A DNA stretch of 32,019 bases. It comes from a bacterium. GTDB taxonomy: Bacteria; Patescibacteriota; Gracilibacteria; Peribacterales; Peribacteraceae. The DNA lies in the NCBI GenBank assembly GCA_027592135.1, contig JAQCIJ010000013.1, positions 1 through 32,019 on the forward strand. The letters are read 5' to 3'. Position 1 is the stretch's first letter; the number at the start of each line of letters is the position of its first letter. Position numbers and translations under genes: made by a program. The notes beneath the pieces were generated by a model. That model searched no databases. It was not told where the DNA came from and saw only the letters and a program-made list of their open reading frames with translations. Shown here piece after piece: positions 1 to 7,492 of the stretch.

Positions 1-1
1 C

Positions 2-1387
2 TGCTCCGATGACGAACACCTCGAATGTTTCGAAGAACAGTGTGTTGTAGCACCTGGAGCAGAGGAGAATACATGTAACCAAGATGAAGATTGTCTGGAG
101 TTTCGATCTGTTTGTGTTTTTGATCAGTGCTTAGAACTTCAGATTTCTGGTTCTGATGAATGTGCTAATAATCAAGAGTGTGGAATATTCAGTAGTCATT
201 CAAGTAGTTCTTCTCACTCAAATGTTTCATTTGCTTCTGGAATTTCCAGTTCGTCTGGTGCAGGTTCATCATTTAGAGAGGATTTCCACCTCGAGTGTAT
301 CAATAGTGCATGTGAGCTTATTCCTGGGTCAGGAGTAGATGCCTGTAGTCCATTCTTTGATTGCGGAGAAGGTACACATGCAGGTTGTGAAAATGGTCGC
401 TGCTTAGCTCTTCCTGGCTCTGGACCAAATGATTGCAGAATAGATTCACAGTGTGACGTAAACAGTAGCTCTTCTGCGTACTCTGTTTCTTCTCCAGATG
501 CCTGTAGAAATGACGATGATTGTTCCGGTGACTTTATTTGTCTCGATGATTTGTGTTATTCCCCTATTGTACGTGATAGTCATTGTGGAAACGGCATACT
601 AAACCTTGGAGAAGAATGTGAAGATGGAAACCGTGCAAATGGTGATGGATGTGATAGTAACTGCCGAGAAGAGTCTCTGGTTGCTGCTGCCAGTATTTGT
701 GGAAATGGTATTTTGGATGAACGTGAAGAGTGTGATGACCAAAATGCGCGTGATAACGATGGCTGCTCATCTACGTGTCTTCTAGAAATTGGAATCTGTG
801 GAGATGGTGTAGTTCAGACATTACTCGGAGAACAGTGTGAGTCTTCGACACATAGTGTTTCGCTTTCCTACAAGTGTGTCCGTTGCCGCTTTGTCAGTCT
901 CACTTGTGGAGATGGTACACTCGATGCTGGAGAAGAATGTGACGAGGGACCTCGCAATTCCACATCGGCAAATGCACTTTGTCGCCCAGACTGCAGTGGC
1001 TCTCGATGTGGGGATGGCATTCTTGATTCTTTGGAACTCTGTGATGATGGAAACCGTCTGAATGGTGATGGGTGTGATCGATACTGCAGGATACAACGAC
1101 CAGGAGCTCTACCTCTTCCTCCACCTACGCAAATAGCTGGAGACCAATCTATTGCTCAGAATGGCTTCCCGCAGTTTATGCAAAACCCATTCCAGTATCC
1201 GCCTTCACGGTATGGCTTCCCACAGTATCCAAATTTCCAGCAATTGCCGTATCAACTTTCTCTAGCACAGTTGCAACCAATTGTTCAGCAACAAGGCCCT
1301 GTAGGAGATACAGGACCTGCTGCAGTTGCGGTCGTCGGTGCGGGTGCTGCCGCGGGTTGGTCGTGGATGAGGAGAAGGAGAAAATAA
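2..1387 (+). CDS. Cys-rich DUF4215-type repeat surface protein, 5' truncated by window edge
   Basis: The reading frame is open from base 2 to the TAA at 1385-1387, giving 461 codons with no start visible, so the true start lies upstream; a TTG at 551 is only an internal codon. The first ~180 residues contain spaced Cys pairs and Ser-rich linkers. From about residue 195 come five modules of the CGNGxLxxGEECDDGNxxNGDGCDxxC type (DUF4215, or Myxococcus Cys-rich repeat); modules 3 and 4 are degenerate. A Pro/Gln/Tyr-rich linker follows. The protein ends with a GDTGP motif, a short Ala/Gly/Val-rich hydrophobic stretch and RRRRK, which looks like a C-terminal membrane anchor or sorting signal. I infer an exported, disulfide-rich surface protein or adhesin. 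No ligand can be named. The repeat family is a firm call; the function is not. Confidence 0.85.
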   Translation, partial: CSDDEHLECFEEQCVVAPGAEENTCNQDEDCLEFRSVCVFDQCLELQISGSDECANNQECGIFSSHSSSSSHSNVSFASGISSSSGAGSSFREDFHLECINSACELIPGSGVDACSPFFDCGEGTHAGCENGRCLALPGSGPNDCRIDSQCDVNSSSSAYSVSSPDACRNDDDCSGDFICLDDLCYSPIVRDSHCGNGILNLGEECEDGNRANGDGCDSNCREESLVAAASICGNGILDEREECDDQNARDNDGCSSTCLLEIGICGDGVVQTLLGEQCESSTHSVSLSYKCVRCRFVSLTCGDGTLDAGEECDEGPRNSTSANALCRPDCSGSRCGDGILDSLELCDDGNRLNGDGCDRYCRIQRPGALPLPPPTQIAGDQSIAQNGFPQFMQNPFQYPPSRYGFPQYPNFQQLPYQLSLAQLQPIVQQQGPVGDTGPAAVAVVGAGAAAGWSWMRRRRK

Positions 1388-1389
1388 AT

Positions 1390-1689
1390 TTATGTTGCTT
1401 CTTCTACTGCAACAAGTTCACCTGTGATTATTACAGAAATCAGATCGGCAACCATTCGCCTTCGCGCTGTACATAAATTTGGATTTATTGGAGCATAAGA
1501 TCCTGGATGCGCGGAATCTTGAATAATAGTCCATGCCTGTTGTAGTTCTGGATGAATTTGCAAACCAGTAGCTAGTGCGTCAGCATGTGTAGATTTGAGA
1601 ATACCTACTAAGCCAGGGAGTTGATTGTAATGTGTTACCGTATCAGGATTTGGCAGTCCTGTTCCGCGAAGCTTATCCATGAGACTCAT
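1390..1689 (-). CDS. hypothetical small protein (99 aa)
   Basis: The stop is TAA at 1390-1392, two bases after the convergent Cys-rich gene ends. The frame is open up to 1800, but I place the start at ATG 1689 (MSLMDKL) because the upstream part is Lys/Phe/Ser-rich and looks like translated intergenic DNA; ATG 1680 is also possible. The protein is mostly polar with a Thr/His-rich middle and a C-terminal stretch LISVIITGELVAVEEA that could be a helix. I recognise no domain and no catalytic motif. No Shine-Dalgarno is seen. A possible promoter TTGCAA-17-TACAAC lies about 50 bases upstream. It follows trmB on the same strand, 189 bases downstream. Confidence 0.5.
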   Translation of the reverse strand: MSLMDKLRGTGLPNPDTVTHYNQLPGLVGILKSTHADALATGLQIHPELQQAWTIIQDSAHPGSYAPINPNLCTARRRMVADLISVIITGELVAVEEAT

Positions 1690-1849
1690 ATAATGTGATT
1701 GAAAAAAAATAGATATCACAAAGTTGTACGTGTTTTGCGATAACGTTGCAATAGGTGTTTTAGTGTAGGTCTTTGACTGTTTATTTGATATACACCTCAA
1801 AAATTGTCCGTAGTTTCTGTAGTGTGCTCGTTGGAGAGTATGTATAGAA

Positions 1850-1872
1850 AACTGTTCAAAATATTAACAGTT
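1850..1872. promoter_or_regulatory. 7-9-7 dyad just after trmB
   Basis: AACTGTT at 1850-1856 and AACAGTT at 1866-1872 form a perfect inverted repeat with a 9-base AT-rich spacer, immediately downstream of the trmB stop. It shares the CTGTT/AACAG half-sites and a TCAAAAT-like centre with the dyad in the trmB promoter. It could be a second operator (for the gene at 1390) or a weak terminator of trmB, since a short T run follows on the minus strand. Confidence 0.4.
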
Positions 1873-1878
1873 GCATTT

Positions 1879-2676
1879 TTACTCAAACATGATGAGTTGA
1901 TCTTCATTCTTTTTGCGAGAGGATTCTCCAAGCCCTGCAAATCTCCACGCCATCTCAAAAATTTGCCTCTGTGTTTGCGCGACTTCTGTACTTTCGATAA
2001 TGACACCAAAAACTTCTGATTCATCTTCGGCAAACGAAATAATTGCTACTTTGTTATCGTAAATATTAATTTCGTTATTTATCGGAAACTCTTTTGCCGA
2101 GACTAAGCGAATTTCTCTGTTACTCTGCTTATCTTTTCCGTGGACTTTTCGTCCCACTACATCGTCTGGAGCGATTCCCTTGAGATATATCCCCTTCTTC
2201 ACTCGCTGCGCGACGTATTGCTTGTCATATTCTTTCCAGAAGTTGCGAACAACATCGGAGTTTGCAAAGTTAAGAAGTTCTGTCTGCGCTGTCAGTGTAT
2301 CTTCATAGACATCACGTATACCCTCTACACCTTCGTAGTACCGTACACGAGGAGTACGGTGATGGTTTCCCATAAGGCCTTGCAAGTCAGGAAGCACGCG
2401 ATCGAGTGCTTCTGCATTCTTATGTGCTTCTATGCTGAGTTTCTCTGGTGCAATTGGCTGATAGGTCTTTACATTTTTCTTTCGTACAGCAGAAAAAATC
2501 CCACGCTTCGTTAATTTTTCGAGCTGGTTATATGTCGTAATACGATTAAACCCTGTGTTCTTGGCATAAGCACTCGCTGGAGCTGTGCCAATCTTTAATC
2601 CCGCTATGTAGAGCTTCGCTTCTTCTGTATCGAGGCCTACTGATTGAATAATATGTTGCAAAGCTGCTGTACTCAT
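1879..2676 (-). CDS. TrmB-family transcriptional regulator
   Basis: 265 aa. Residues 1-75 form a winged helix-turn-helix of the TrmB type: a sugar-regulator-like N-terminus with GLDTEEAKLYIAGL, then SAYAKNTGFNRITTYNQLEKLTKRG as the recognition helix and wing. The middle region (about 105-240) resembles the phospholipase-D-like effector domain of TrmB proteins, including a YYEGVEGIRDVYEDTL segment. Family members repress or activate sugar and central-metabolism genes; the ligand here is unknown. The ATG start is supported by a -10 TAGAAT nine bases upstream and a -35 TTGTAA. A perfect dyad lies across this promoter, so autoregulation is likely. Neighbours give no clear metabolic target. Confidence 0.8.
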   Translation of the reverse strand: MSTAALQHIIQSVGLDTEEAKLYIAGLKIGTAPASAYAKNTGFNRITTYNQLEKLTKRGIFSAVRKKNVKTYQPIAPEKLSIEAHKNAEALDRVLPDLQGLMGNHHRTPRVRYYEGVEGIRDVYEDTLTAQTELLNFANSDVVRNFWKEYDKQYVAQRVKKGIYLKGIAPDDVVGRKVHGKDKQSNREIRLVSAKEFPINNEINIYDNKVAIISFAEDESEVFGVIIESTEVAQTQRQIFEMAWRFAGLGESSRKKNEDQLIMFE

Positions 2677-2685
2677 AGGAGTTCT

Positions 2686-2716
2686 ATTCTAAAGCTGTTG
2701 TTCAAAATTACAACAG
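2686..2716 (-). promoter_or_regulatory. trmB promoter with overlapping dyad operator
   Basis: On the minus strand, TTGTAA (2708-2713), a 16-base spacer and TAGAAT (2686-2691) precede the ATG by 9 bases. CTGTTGT (2695-2701) and ACAACAG (2710-2716) form a perfect 7-8-7 inverted repeat covering the -35 box and spacer. The position fits an autorepressor site. Confidence 0.55.
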
Positions 2717-2790
2717 TTTTTGCGTTTAAAGAGAGGATCGTCTAATTGCTTACAAAGAGCCCAAAAATACCAAAAACATGTAATTAATAG

Positions 2791-2818
2791 TTGACGGGTA
2801 CTGGTGGATCGGTACAGT
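2791..2818 (+). promoter_or_regulatory. promoter of the orphan structured RNA
   Basis: TTGACG at 2791-2796, a 16-base spacer and TACAGT at 2813-2818 form a sigma-70-like promoter. The predicted transcript starts near 2825. No protein gene on this strand follows before the terminator at 3063-3116. Confidence 0.6.
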
Positions 2819-2824
2819 AGGCGC

Positions 2825-3116
2825 ACGTTTATTTTTTCCACTGTATCTCCTAGAAAGGAGGGTCTATGAGCCGAGCCACTTAATGCTGCTCATTGTAGCC
2901 TCGCAAGAGGCGTTGTGAACCGCGTAGCATCGCTACGCATACCTTGAAACCCCTACTAGGGGTTTGATCGAATTGATTCATGGCGAAGTCCTACGGGAGA
3001 TAGCCTACGGATCATGTGATCAAAAATTAAACGGAAATCAGCACGCCGAAAAGGATGCTGGTAGCCCCCCAATCAAGTAATTGGCTTTGGTCAATGAAAA
3101 ATTGCGGGGCTTTTTT
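2825..3116 (+). ncRNA. structured non-coding RNA of unrecognised family (about 290 nt)
   Basis: The stretch lies between a promoter (2791-2818) and an intrinsic terminator, has no credible ORF, and contains a series of perfect hairpins. These are CTCCT/AGGAG with loop AGAA (2847-2860); ATGAGC/GCTCAT (2865-2870 with 2888-2893); GCCTC-GCAA-GAGGC, a GNRA tetraloop (2898-2911); GCGTAGC/GCTACGC (2922-2938); AAACCCC/GGGGTTT (2947-2965); and CAGCA/TGCTG with inner CC/GG (3039-3060). CCTACGG occurs twice (2990-2996, 3004-3010). TAGAAAGGAGG at 2851-2861 would pair with the usual bacterial 16S 3' end. I do not see the landmarks of RNase P RNA, tmRNA, SRP RNA or 6S RNA. A raiA-type RNA is the first model I would test, but that is only a guess. 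Confidence 0.65.
3063..3116 (+). terminator. intrinsic terminator of the structured RNA
   Basis: AGCCCC (3063-3068) pairs with GGGGCT (3106-3111). The stem continues as CAAT/ATTG after one C-C mismatch and is followed by a run of T (3111-3116). Within the loop, CCAAT/ATTGG (3069-3073 with 3080-3084) offers a competing small hairpin. The T run overlaps the stop codon of the convergent dehydratase gene. Confidence 0.75.
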
Positions 3117-3405
3117 ACAGCAATGCATCAATCTTTGCCGCCAAGATGAAGTCATCTTCGCTTAAGCCTCCTGCGGAGTGTGTCGTTAGGCTAATTGTCA
3201 CGTTATTGTAACTATGGACGAAGATATCTGGATGATGATTTTGTTCCTCAGAAAGTTTCGCTACTTGGTTCACAAACACGATAGAATTCTGGAAATCATC
3301 TAATATAAAGGTTTTAGCTATTACTTTTCCGCCGTCTCCTACTTGCCATTGGATAATGTCTTTAAGGAGTTCTGCGGCTTGTATTTCTGAGAGGGGGGTG
3401 ATCAT
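3115..3405 (-). CDS. phhB: 4a-hydroxytetrahydrobiopterin (pterin carbinolamine) dehydratase
   Basis: 96 aa, the full length of the PCD/DCoH family. The signature EEQNHHPDIFVHSYNNVTISLTTH carries the His-His-Pro-Asp pterin-binding motif, and the C-terminal segment GGLSEDDFILAAKID is typical. The known reaction is dehydration of 4a-hydroxytetrahydropterin (EC 4.2.1.96). No aromatic amino acid hydroxylase is seen here, so the physiological substrate is uncertain. The ATG start has GATAAT (3414-3419) eight bases upstream, suggesting a leaderless message. The TAA stop lies inside the T run of the convergent RNA terminator. Confidence 0.9.
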   Translation of the reverse strand: MITPLSEIQAAELLKDIIQWQVGDGGKVIAKTFILDDFQNSIVFVNQVAKLSEEQNHHPDIFVHSYNNVTISLTTHSAGGLSEDDFILAAKIDALL

Positions 3406-3413
3406 GGGCAGAT

Positions 3414-3419
3414 ATTATC
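3414..3419 (-). promoter_or_regulatory. -10 element of phhB
   Basis: GATAAT on the minus strand, 8 bases before the ATG. Transcription would start within one or two bases of the start codon. The -35 is weak (TTGGGA with a 15-base spacer). Confidence 0.45.
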
Positions 3420-3447
3420 ATCTTTTTACCTCACTCCCAACCCTCAT

Positions 3448-3610
3448 ACCGACCTCATCCCCCCGACCCCTTCTCCTTCTCTATTTTTCTGAAGTGTACT
3501 TTATTTTCTTTATGATACTCCATAGAGTCAGGAGAAGGGGAGCTCTGTTTCGAATGAAGGGAACGGAGTACTTGTCAGGAGGTGTTTCTTTACGTAGAGA
3601 TGAGGTCGGT
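3448..3610. repeat. nested inverted-repeat element between tyrS and phhB
   Basis: ACCGACCTCATC (3448-3459) is perfectly complementary to GATGAGGTCGGT (3599-3610). Inside it, CCCCTTCTCCT (3467-3477) pairs with AGGAGAAGGGG (3530-3540) and CTCTAT (3479-3484) with ATAGAG (3522-3527). No T run follows on either strand, so it is not a classical terminator. It could be a MITE-like element or a transcript-end or processing structure. The right arm touches the tyrS stop codon. Confidence 0.55.
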
Positions 3611-4755
3611 TAGCCATGAGTGATCCTCAAAAACTTCCTCTTCCCAACCTTATAAATCCCCTCCTCTGTCTCTGCATCAATAGAATCAATTGCCACGTCA
3701 TCCTTCTTTATACCCCCCTGCTCCACAAGCCTTCGTCCTTCGGATTTAGAGGAGATCAAACCTTTATCGACAAGCACGTCTATCACCTTTGCACCTTCTG
3801 CAACCTCTATCACTTCAATATCATCTGGCACTCCTCCGTCTTTAAATACAGCATTAAAGTTTACCTCTGCACCCTCTGCACCCTCTGCGCTGTGGTAGAG
3901 TGTCACAATTTCCTTCGCCAATCTTGCCTTTGCCTCTCGTGGACTACTTGCAAGGATAGTTTTTACCTCGTCCATAGGAACATCGGTACAGCATTCGAAG
4001 TAGGTTCCCATGAGCTCATCGTTTACCGACATGATTTTACCAAACATGTCATGAGCATCGTCATCCAGGTACACACAGTTATCGTACGTTTTACTCATCT
4101 TTCGTCCGTCGGTTCCTTCGATCAGTTTTGTTGTTAGGACAAACTTCTCCCTCTTTCCAAAAGCTTTTTGAAGAGTACGTCCTGCAAGCATATTGAAGTA
4201 CTGGTCATTTCCTCCTAGTTCGCAGTCCACATCAAGTTCTACAGAGTCGTACCCCACCATGAGCGGGTATAAAAACTCTGTAACCGTAATGGGGTTCCCC
4301 TCTTTCATGCGTTTATCAAACATATCGCGCTCGAGCATCTGCTGAACAGTAATATGGCTAGCGAGCTTAGCTATATCTTCGAATCCCAGTTTTTCAAGCC
4401 ACTCGTGGTTGTATCTAATTTCTATCTTCGAGAAATCGAGGACTTTCTCTGCCTGCTTTTTGTAATTTTCGAAGTTCTTTTCAACATCTTCTTTCGTAAG
4501 AGCCGCTCGCATTTTATCCTGCCCTGTTGGGTCGCCGATCATAGCGGTAAAGCTTCCTATAAGAAAAATTACTTCATTTCCAGCATCCGCAAAAGCCTGA
4601 AGTTTACGGAGGGGTACACTGTGTCCAAGGTGTAAATGTGCTCCAGTTGGGTCTATACCTAAGTATACTCGAATAGGCTTACCTGCTTTGAGCTTTTTCT
4701 CGGCAAGATCTTTTGGGGTTACGTTTGTGACACCTCTGGTTAGTAGATCGGACAT
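3610..4755 (-). CDS. tyrS: tyrosyl-tRNA synthetase
   Basis: The class I enzyme charging tRNA-Tyr (EC 6.1.1.1), 381 aa from ATG 4755. The HIGH motif reads HLGH at about residues 42-45, KMSKT stands at 219-223, and a C-terminal S4 RNA-binding domain spans roughly 315-381 (GLISSKSEGRRLVEQGGIK). The HLGH/KMSK combination fits the TyrZ-like bacterial subgroup. The frame is open to 4782, but the conserved part begins MSDLLTRG, and TATGCT (4762-4767) lies six bases before ATG 4755, so I chose this start. Near the C-terminal third a short Glu-Gly-Ala repeat (SAEGAEGAEV) is encoded by tandem CACCCTCTG units on the plus strand. It is divergent from the pseudouridine synthase. Confidence 0.96.
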   Translation of the reverse strand: MSDLLTRGVTNVTPKDLAEKKLKAGKPIRVYLGIDPTGAHLHLGHSVPLRKLQAFADAGNEVIFLIGSFTAMIGDPTGQDKMRAALTKEDVEKNFENYKKQAEKVLDFSKIEIRYNHEWLEKLGFEDIAKLASHITVQQMLERDMFDKRMKEGNPITVTEFLYPLMVGYDSVELDVDCELGGNDQYFNMLAGRTLQKAFGKREKFVLTTKLIEGTDGRKMSKTYDNCVYLDDDAHDMFGKIMSVNDELMGTYFECCTDVPMDEVKTILASSPREAKARLAKEIVTLYHSAEGAEGAEVNFNAVFKDGGVPDDIEVIEVAEGAKVIDVLVDKGLISSKSEGRRLVEQGGIKKDDVAIDSIDAETEEGIYKVGKRKFLRITHG

Positions 4756-4761
4756 ATGCCT

Positions 4762-4767
4762 AGCATA
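4762..4767 (-). promoter_or_regulatory. -10 element of tyrS
   Basis: TATGCT on the minus strand, 6 bases before ATG 4755. The same hexamer and spacing occur before the membrane protein at 24486-25031. Confidence 0.45.
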
Positions 4768-4822
4768 GCAAAAAATCGGCAATCACCAATCATGAAAGCC
4801 AAAATTAGGTCAGAATAGAGAT

Positions 4823-5758
4823 GTGGAATTTACTACAGATGCTTCTGGTCGGCTTGATGCCATAATTGCTGCTCAAGACAGTACGCTTTCTCGGTCCAAG
4901 ATTCAGAAGGCTATTAAAGAAGGATCCGTGACGGTTAATGGAAAAGTAGTGGAGAAGTCATCATTGCAACTTGCAGAGGGTGATGTGATTGTTCTACGCA
5001 TTGATGCGTCATTAGTCATTAATCAATCGTCATTAGTACAACCAGTTAATCTCACGCTCGAAGTGTTATTTGAAGATGATGCTGTCGTTGTCATTAACAA
5101 GCCGGCAGGTTATGCCGTGCACCCAGGACATTCGATGGAAGAAAATGAGACCACAATTTTGCATGGTATTGCATACTTGTTTGCAGAACGAAAAATCCCC
5201 TTCTCTCCAGACTCTACACTTGTCCATCGTCTAGATAAGCCCACAACAGGATGCTTGGTGGTAGCAAAAAATGATGTATGTTTCGCAGCACTACAAAAGC
5301 AATTTGAGGAGCGTACTACCATAAAGAAATACCTCGCTATTGTTTCTGGAGTCCCCGAGCACACCGAGGCCACTATCGATGCTCCTATCGGACGTAACCT
5401 TACCGATCGTACAAAAATGTCTGTCTTAAAAACTTCAGTTTCTCGAGATGCAAAGACCACGTACCGCGTACTCGATGCAACAAGTGATTGTGCACTAGTA
5501 GAGTGTGATTTGCACACAGGTCGAACACATCAAATTCGTGTTCACCTATCCTCTATTGGTCATCCGATTTTGGGAGACGTACCCTATGGGTCCCCTGCTA
5601 ATAAAAAACTTTCCGAACACTACAACGTCTCGGGCTTATGTTTACACGCACGTACTATTGCATTTGTCTCTCCTGCAGATAATACACTACATACTGTAGA
5701 AGCTCCGCTATCGGATCTTCTTCTAGAAGTTGCGAAGGCAACTGGCCTTACGGTGTAA
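4823..5758 (+). CDS. rluD: 23S rRNA pseudouridine synthase, RluD/RluA family
   Basis: 311 aa. Residues 10-65 are an S4 domain (SRSKIQKAIKEGSVTVNGK). The catalytic domain contains HRLDKPTTG with the catalytic Asp at about 138, preceded by INKPAGYAVHPG and followed by GRTHQIRVHLSSIGHPILGD, all hallmarks of RluA/RluD enzymes that isomerise uridines in 23S rRNA. RluD is favoured over RluA because of the S4 domain and length, but RluB/C-type specificity cannot be settled from sequence alone. The GTG start has CAGAAT six bases upstream and no Shine-Dalgarno. The gene is divergent from tyrS (67-base gap) and overlaps the convergent FecR gene by 11 bases. Confidence 0.92.
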   Translation: MEFTTDASGRLDAIIAAQDSTLSRSKIQKAIKEGSVTVNGKVVEKSSLQLAEGDVIVLRIDASLVINQSSLVQPVNLTLEVLFEDDAVVVINKPAGYAVHPGHSMEENETTILHGIAYLFAERKIPFSPDSTLVHRLDKPTTGCLVVAKNDVCFAALQKQFEERTTIKKYLAIVSGVPEHTEATIDAPIGRNLTDRTKMSVLKTSVSRDAKTTYRVLDATSDCALVECDLHTGRTHQIRVHLSSIGHPILGDVPYGSPANKKLSEHYNVSGLCLHARTIAFVSPADNTLHTVEAPLSDLLLEVAKATGLTV

Positions 5759-7490
5759 ACGTAATCTTGTACTCTACGGTATCTAAGATATATCCATCTT
5801 CAGACCTCACAACAATGTCGTAGACGTTATCCCCTCTTTTTAGTGTATTCATAGCCGCTGAAGCGATGTAGTTGAAGAATCCTTTTCCTTGTTCGAATAG
5901 TCGCAGTTTGTAGCCATTTATCCAAACAGAGGTTGCCTCTGGTGGTACGTTTCCTTCGATAAGTGTTTCGAGAGTTGATGTGTTGTATGGTTCCCCTTTT
6001 GTCGGAGAAAATATTGTGACACTTCCCGGCATAAGTGGCAGATTATTAGGCAGATCCGCTTCTTCTACTGTCCTTGGTCTCCGTTGCACCTCTGTACCTT
6101 CTGTCACCTCTGCGCCTTCTTGATCATCAGTTACAACCCCCTCTTCTGCACCCTCTTCGAGGATCACAATTATCTTGGCAGATTCAGACCTGTACCCCCC
6201 ACGGTTTATAGCTATAACTTCAAATTCGTTTTTGCCGTATTGGTAGTTATTAAATTTTACGTTAGCGAGATACGACCACTCAGTATCTCCAGGAGAAAAT
6301 AGTTGCAGTCGGTAATCATTAATAATAATTCCAATAGCTCCTTTCGGTGCTTTTCCAGTGATTTCAATCTCGGTATTTCCTGTGCGATAGGTTTCGCCTG
6401 CACTGGCTGGGTAGGTAATAGTTGGAGGTTCTGGAGGCTTGCGGTTTCGTTTTACGGTTCGAATAGCCTCTGCGATTACCACTCCACGTTCGTCGACTGC
6501 TTCTATGGTAATGTTTACCTCATCTTCGTCTGCTAGGGTTAACTCTTGTGTAAATGTACCCTTGTCTAGATCAACTTGAGCGAGGTAGCCATTGATACGC
6601 ACTTTATCGACATCTGCTCCGATGTGACCTGTAACGTTAATAGTAGCAGCATCAACTGTTGCATCGTTGAGTGGAGTGTTCACTGTAAGTAGCGTATCGG
6701 TATCAATATCTTTTTTTCCTGCAGTAACTATTTCCTTTGGGATATTGGATGATGCATACACTTCCCGGCTTTTTTCTACAAATTCCGAAAGCAGCTGCTG
6801 AGGGTCGAGGGGGTTTCTGTATTCATAGAGATCTCCAATTTGTTCGCCACCAATGGGTAGCGTGAACCGTTGGCCTTCCCCGACTATTACAATTTTATTG
6901 CTTCCAGCAACAGTAATTTCCAGGCCGATTCCATCAGCAGAAAATACAGTAATACTGCGAGGGGACATGACTACTTCTGCTTGAGAAGGAATATTTGCGC
7001 TTATAAATGGGCTTGTAACTTTTCTTGTAATTGAGCCAGAAAATGCGTTGAGTGTTGGTGAGGCAATCCAAATGTTCCCTTCTTCTAATTCTATAGTCAT
7101 TTTACTAGCCTCTTCCCCCTTATAACTTTCTGCAAGTCGCACTTGTGTACTCTCATCAATACGAATGCTAGACCCATCGTAAAAAACGATGGTGGCGAAG
7201 TTGCGCGGGCTAGAGACTATAGTATCTCCTGCATAGAGCTTAAGGTCGTTCTCTGCACGTTTTAGAGGGCCGTTATCAACAGATACATTTACAACGCCAC
7301 TATCTTCTACTGTAAGTATTGCAGCTGTTTTACGGATAGCATTTCCAACACCAATAGCAGTAAGTGCCTTGTCACCTAAAACGAGTACAACTACAAGAAT
7401 TGCGCCAAATACAAACGTTTTACGTATAGGTAAGTTTTCTTTTGGTTCTGCTCCAAAACGTCTACGACGTGGGTGTCTACTTTGTATCAT
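5748..7490 (-). CDS. FecR-domain membrane protein with Ig-like repeats
   Basis: 580 aa. A basic N-terminus (RHPRRRRF) is followed by one membrane segment at about 26-42. A FecR-type domain runs from about 70 to 215 (LYAGDTIVSSPRNFATIVFYDGSSIRIDEST, then a Leu/Glu beta pattern). Three Ig-like or glucodextranase-B-like modules follow, near 270-355, 362-455 and 490-580; each carries an (I)NGYxx(R)L(F) strand motif. A Glu/Gly/Thr-rich linker (about 455-485) separates the last two. I infer a protein anchored in the membrane with its bulk outside, perhaps binding wall polymer. It lies 47 bases downstream of the PilB-type ATPase on the same strand. A GAGATA-CAGGA-TATCTC dyad sits just before the start. 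Confidence 0.85.
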   Translation of the reverse strand: MIQSRHPRRRRFGAEPKENLPIRKTFVFGAILVVVLVLGDKALTAIGVGNAIRKTAAILTVEDSGVVNVSVDNGPLKRAENDLKLYAGDTIVSSPRNFATIVFYDGSSIRIDESTQVRLAESYKGEEASKMTIELEEGNIWIASPTLNAFSGSITRKVTSPFISANIPSQAEVVMSPRSITVFSADGIGLEITVAGSNKIVIVGEGQRFTLPIGGEQIGDLYEYRNPLDPQQLLSEFVEKSREVYASSNIPKEIVTAGKKDIDTDTLLTVNTPLNDATVDAATINVTGHIGADVDKVRINGYLAQVDLDKGTFTQELTLADEDEVNITIEAVDERGVVIAEAIRTVKRNRKPPEPPTITYPASAGETYRTGNTEIEITGKAPKGAIGIIINDYRLQLFSPGDTEWSYLANVKFNNYQYGKNEFEVIAINRGGYRSESAKIIVILEEGAEEGVVTDDQEGAEVTEGTEVQRRPRTVEEADLPNNLPLMPGSVTIFSPTKGEPYNTSTLETLIEGNVPPEATSVWINGYKLRLFEQGKGFFNYIASAAMNTLKRGDNVYDIVVRSEDGYILDTVEYKITFTP

Positions 7491-7492
7491 AG

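Noticed and set aside
2140-2514. 124-aa plus-strand ORF inside the trmB gene
   Set aside because: Antisense to a coherent TrmB-family protein, with no start signal and no recognisable domain.
2825-3116. tmRNA, RNase P RNA or SRP RNA
   Set aside because: No tRNA-like ends, no GAGGAAAGTCC/ACAGAA core and no GGAAGGNAGCAGC-like SRP loop are visible.
3467-3540. Intrinsic terminator between tyrS and phhB
   Set aside because: The stem is strong but no T run follows it on either strand.
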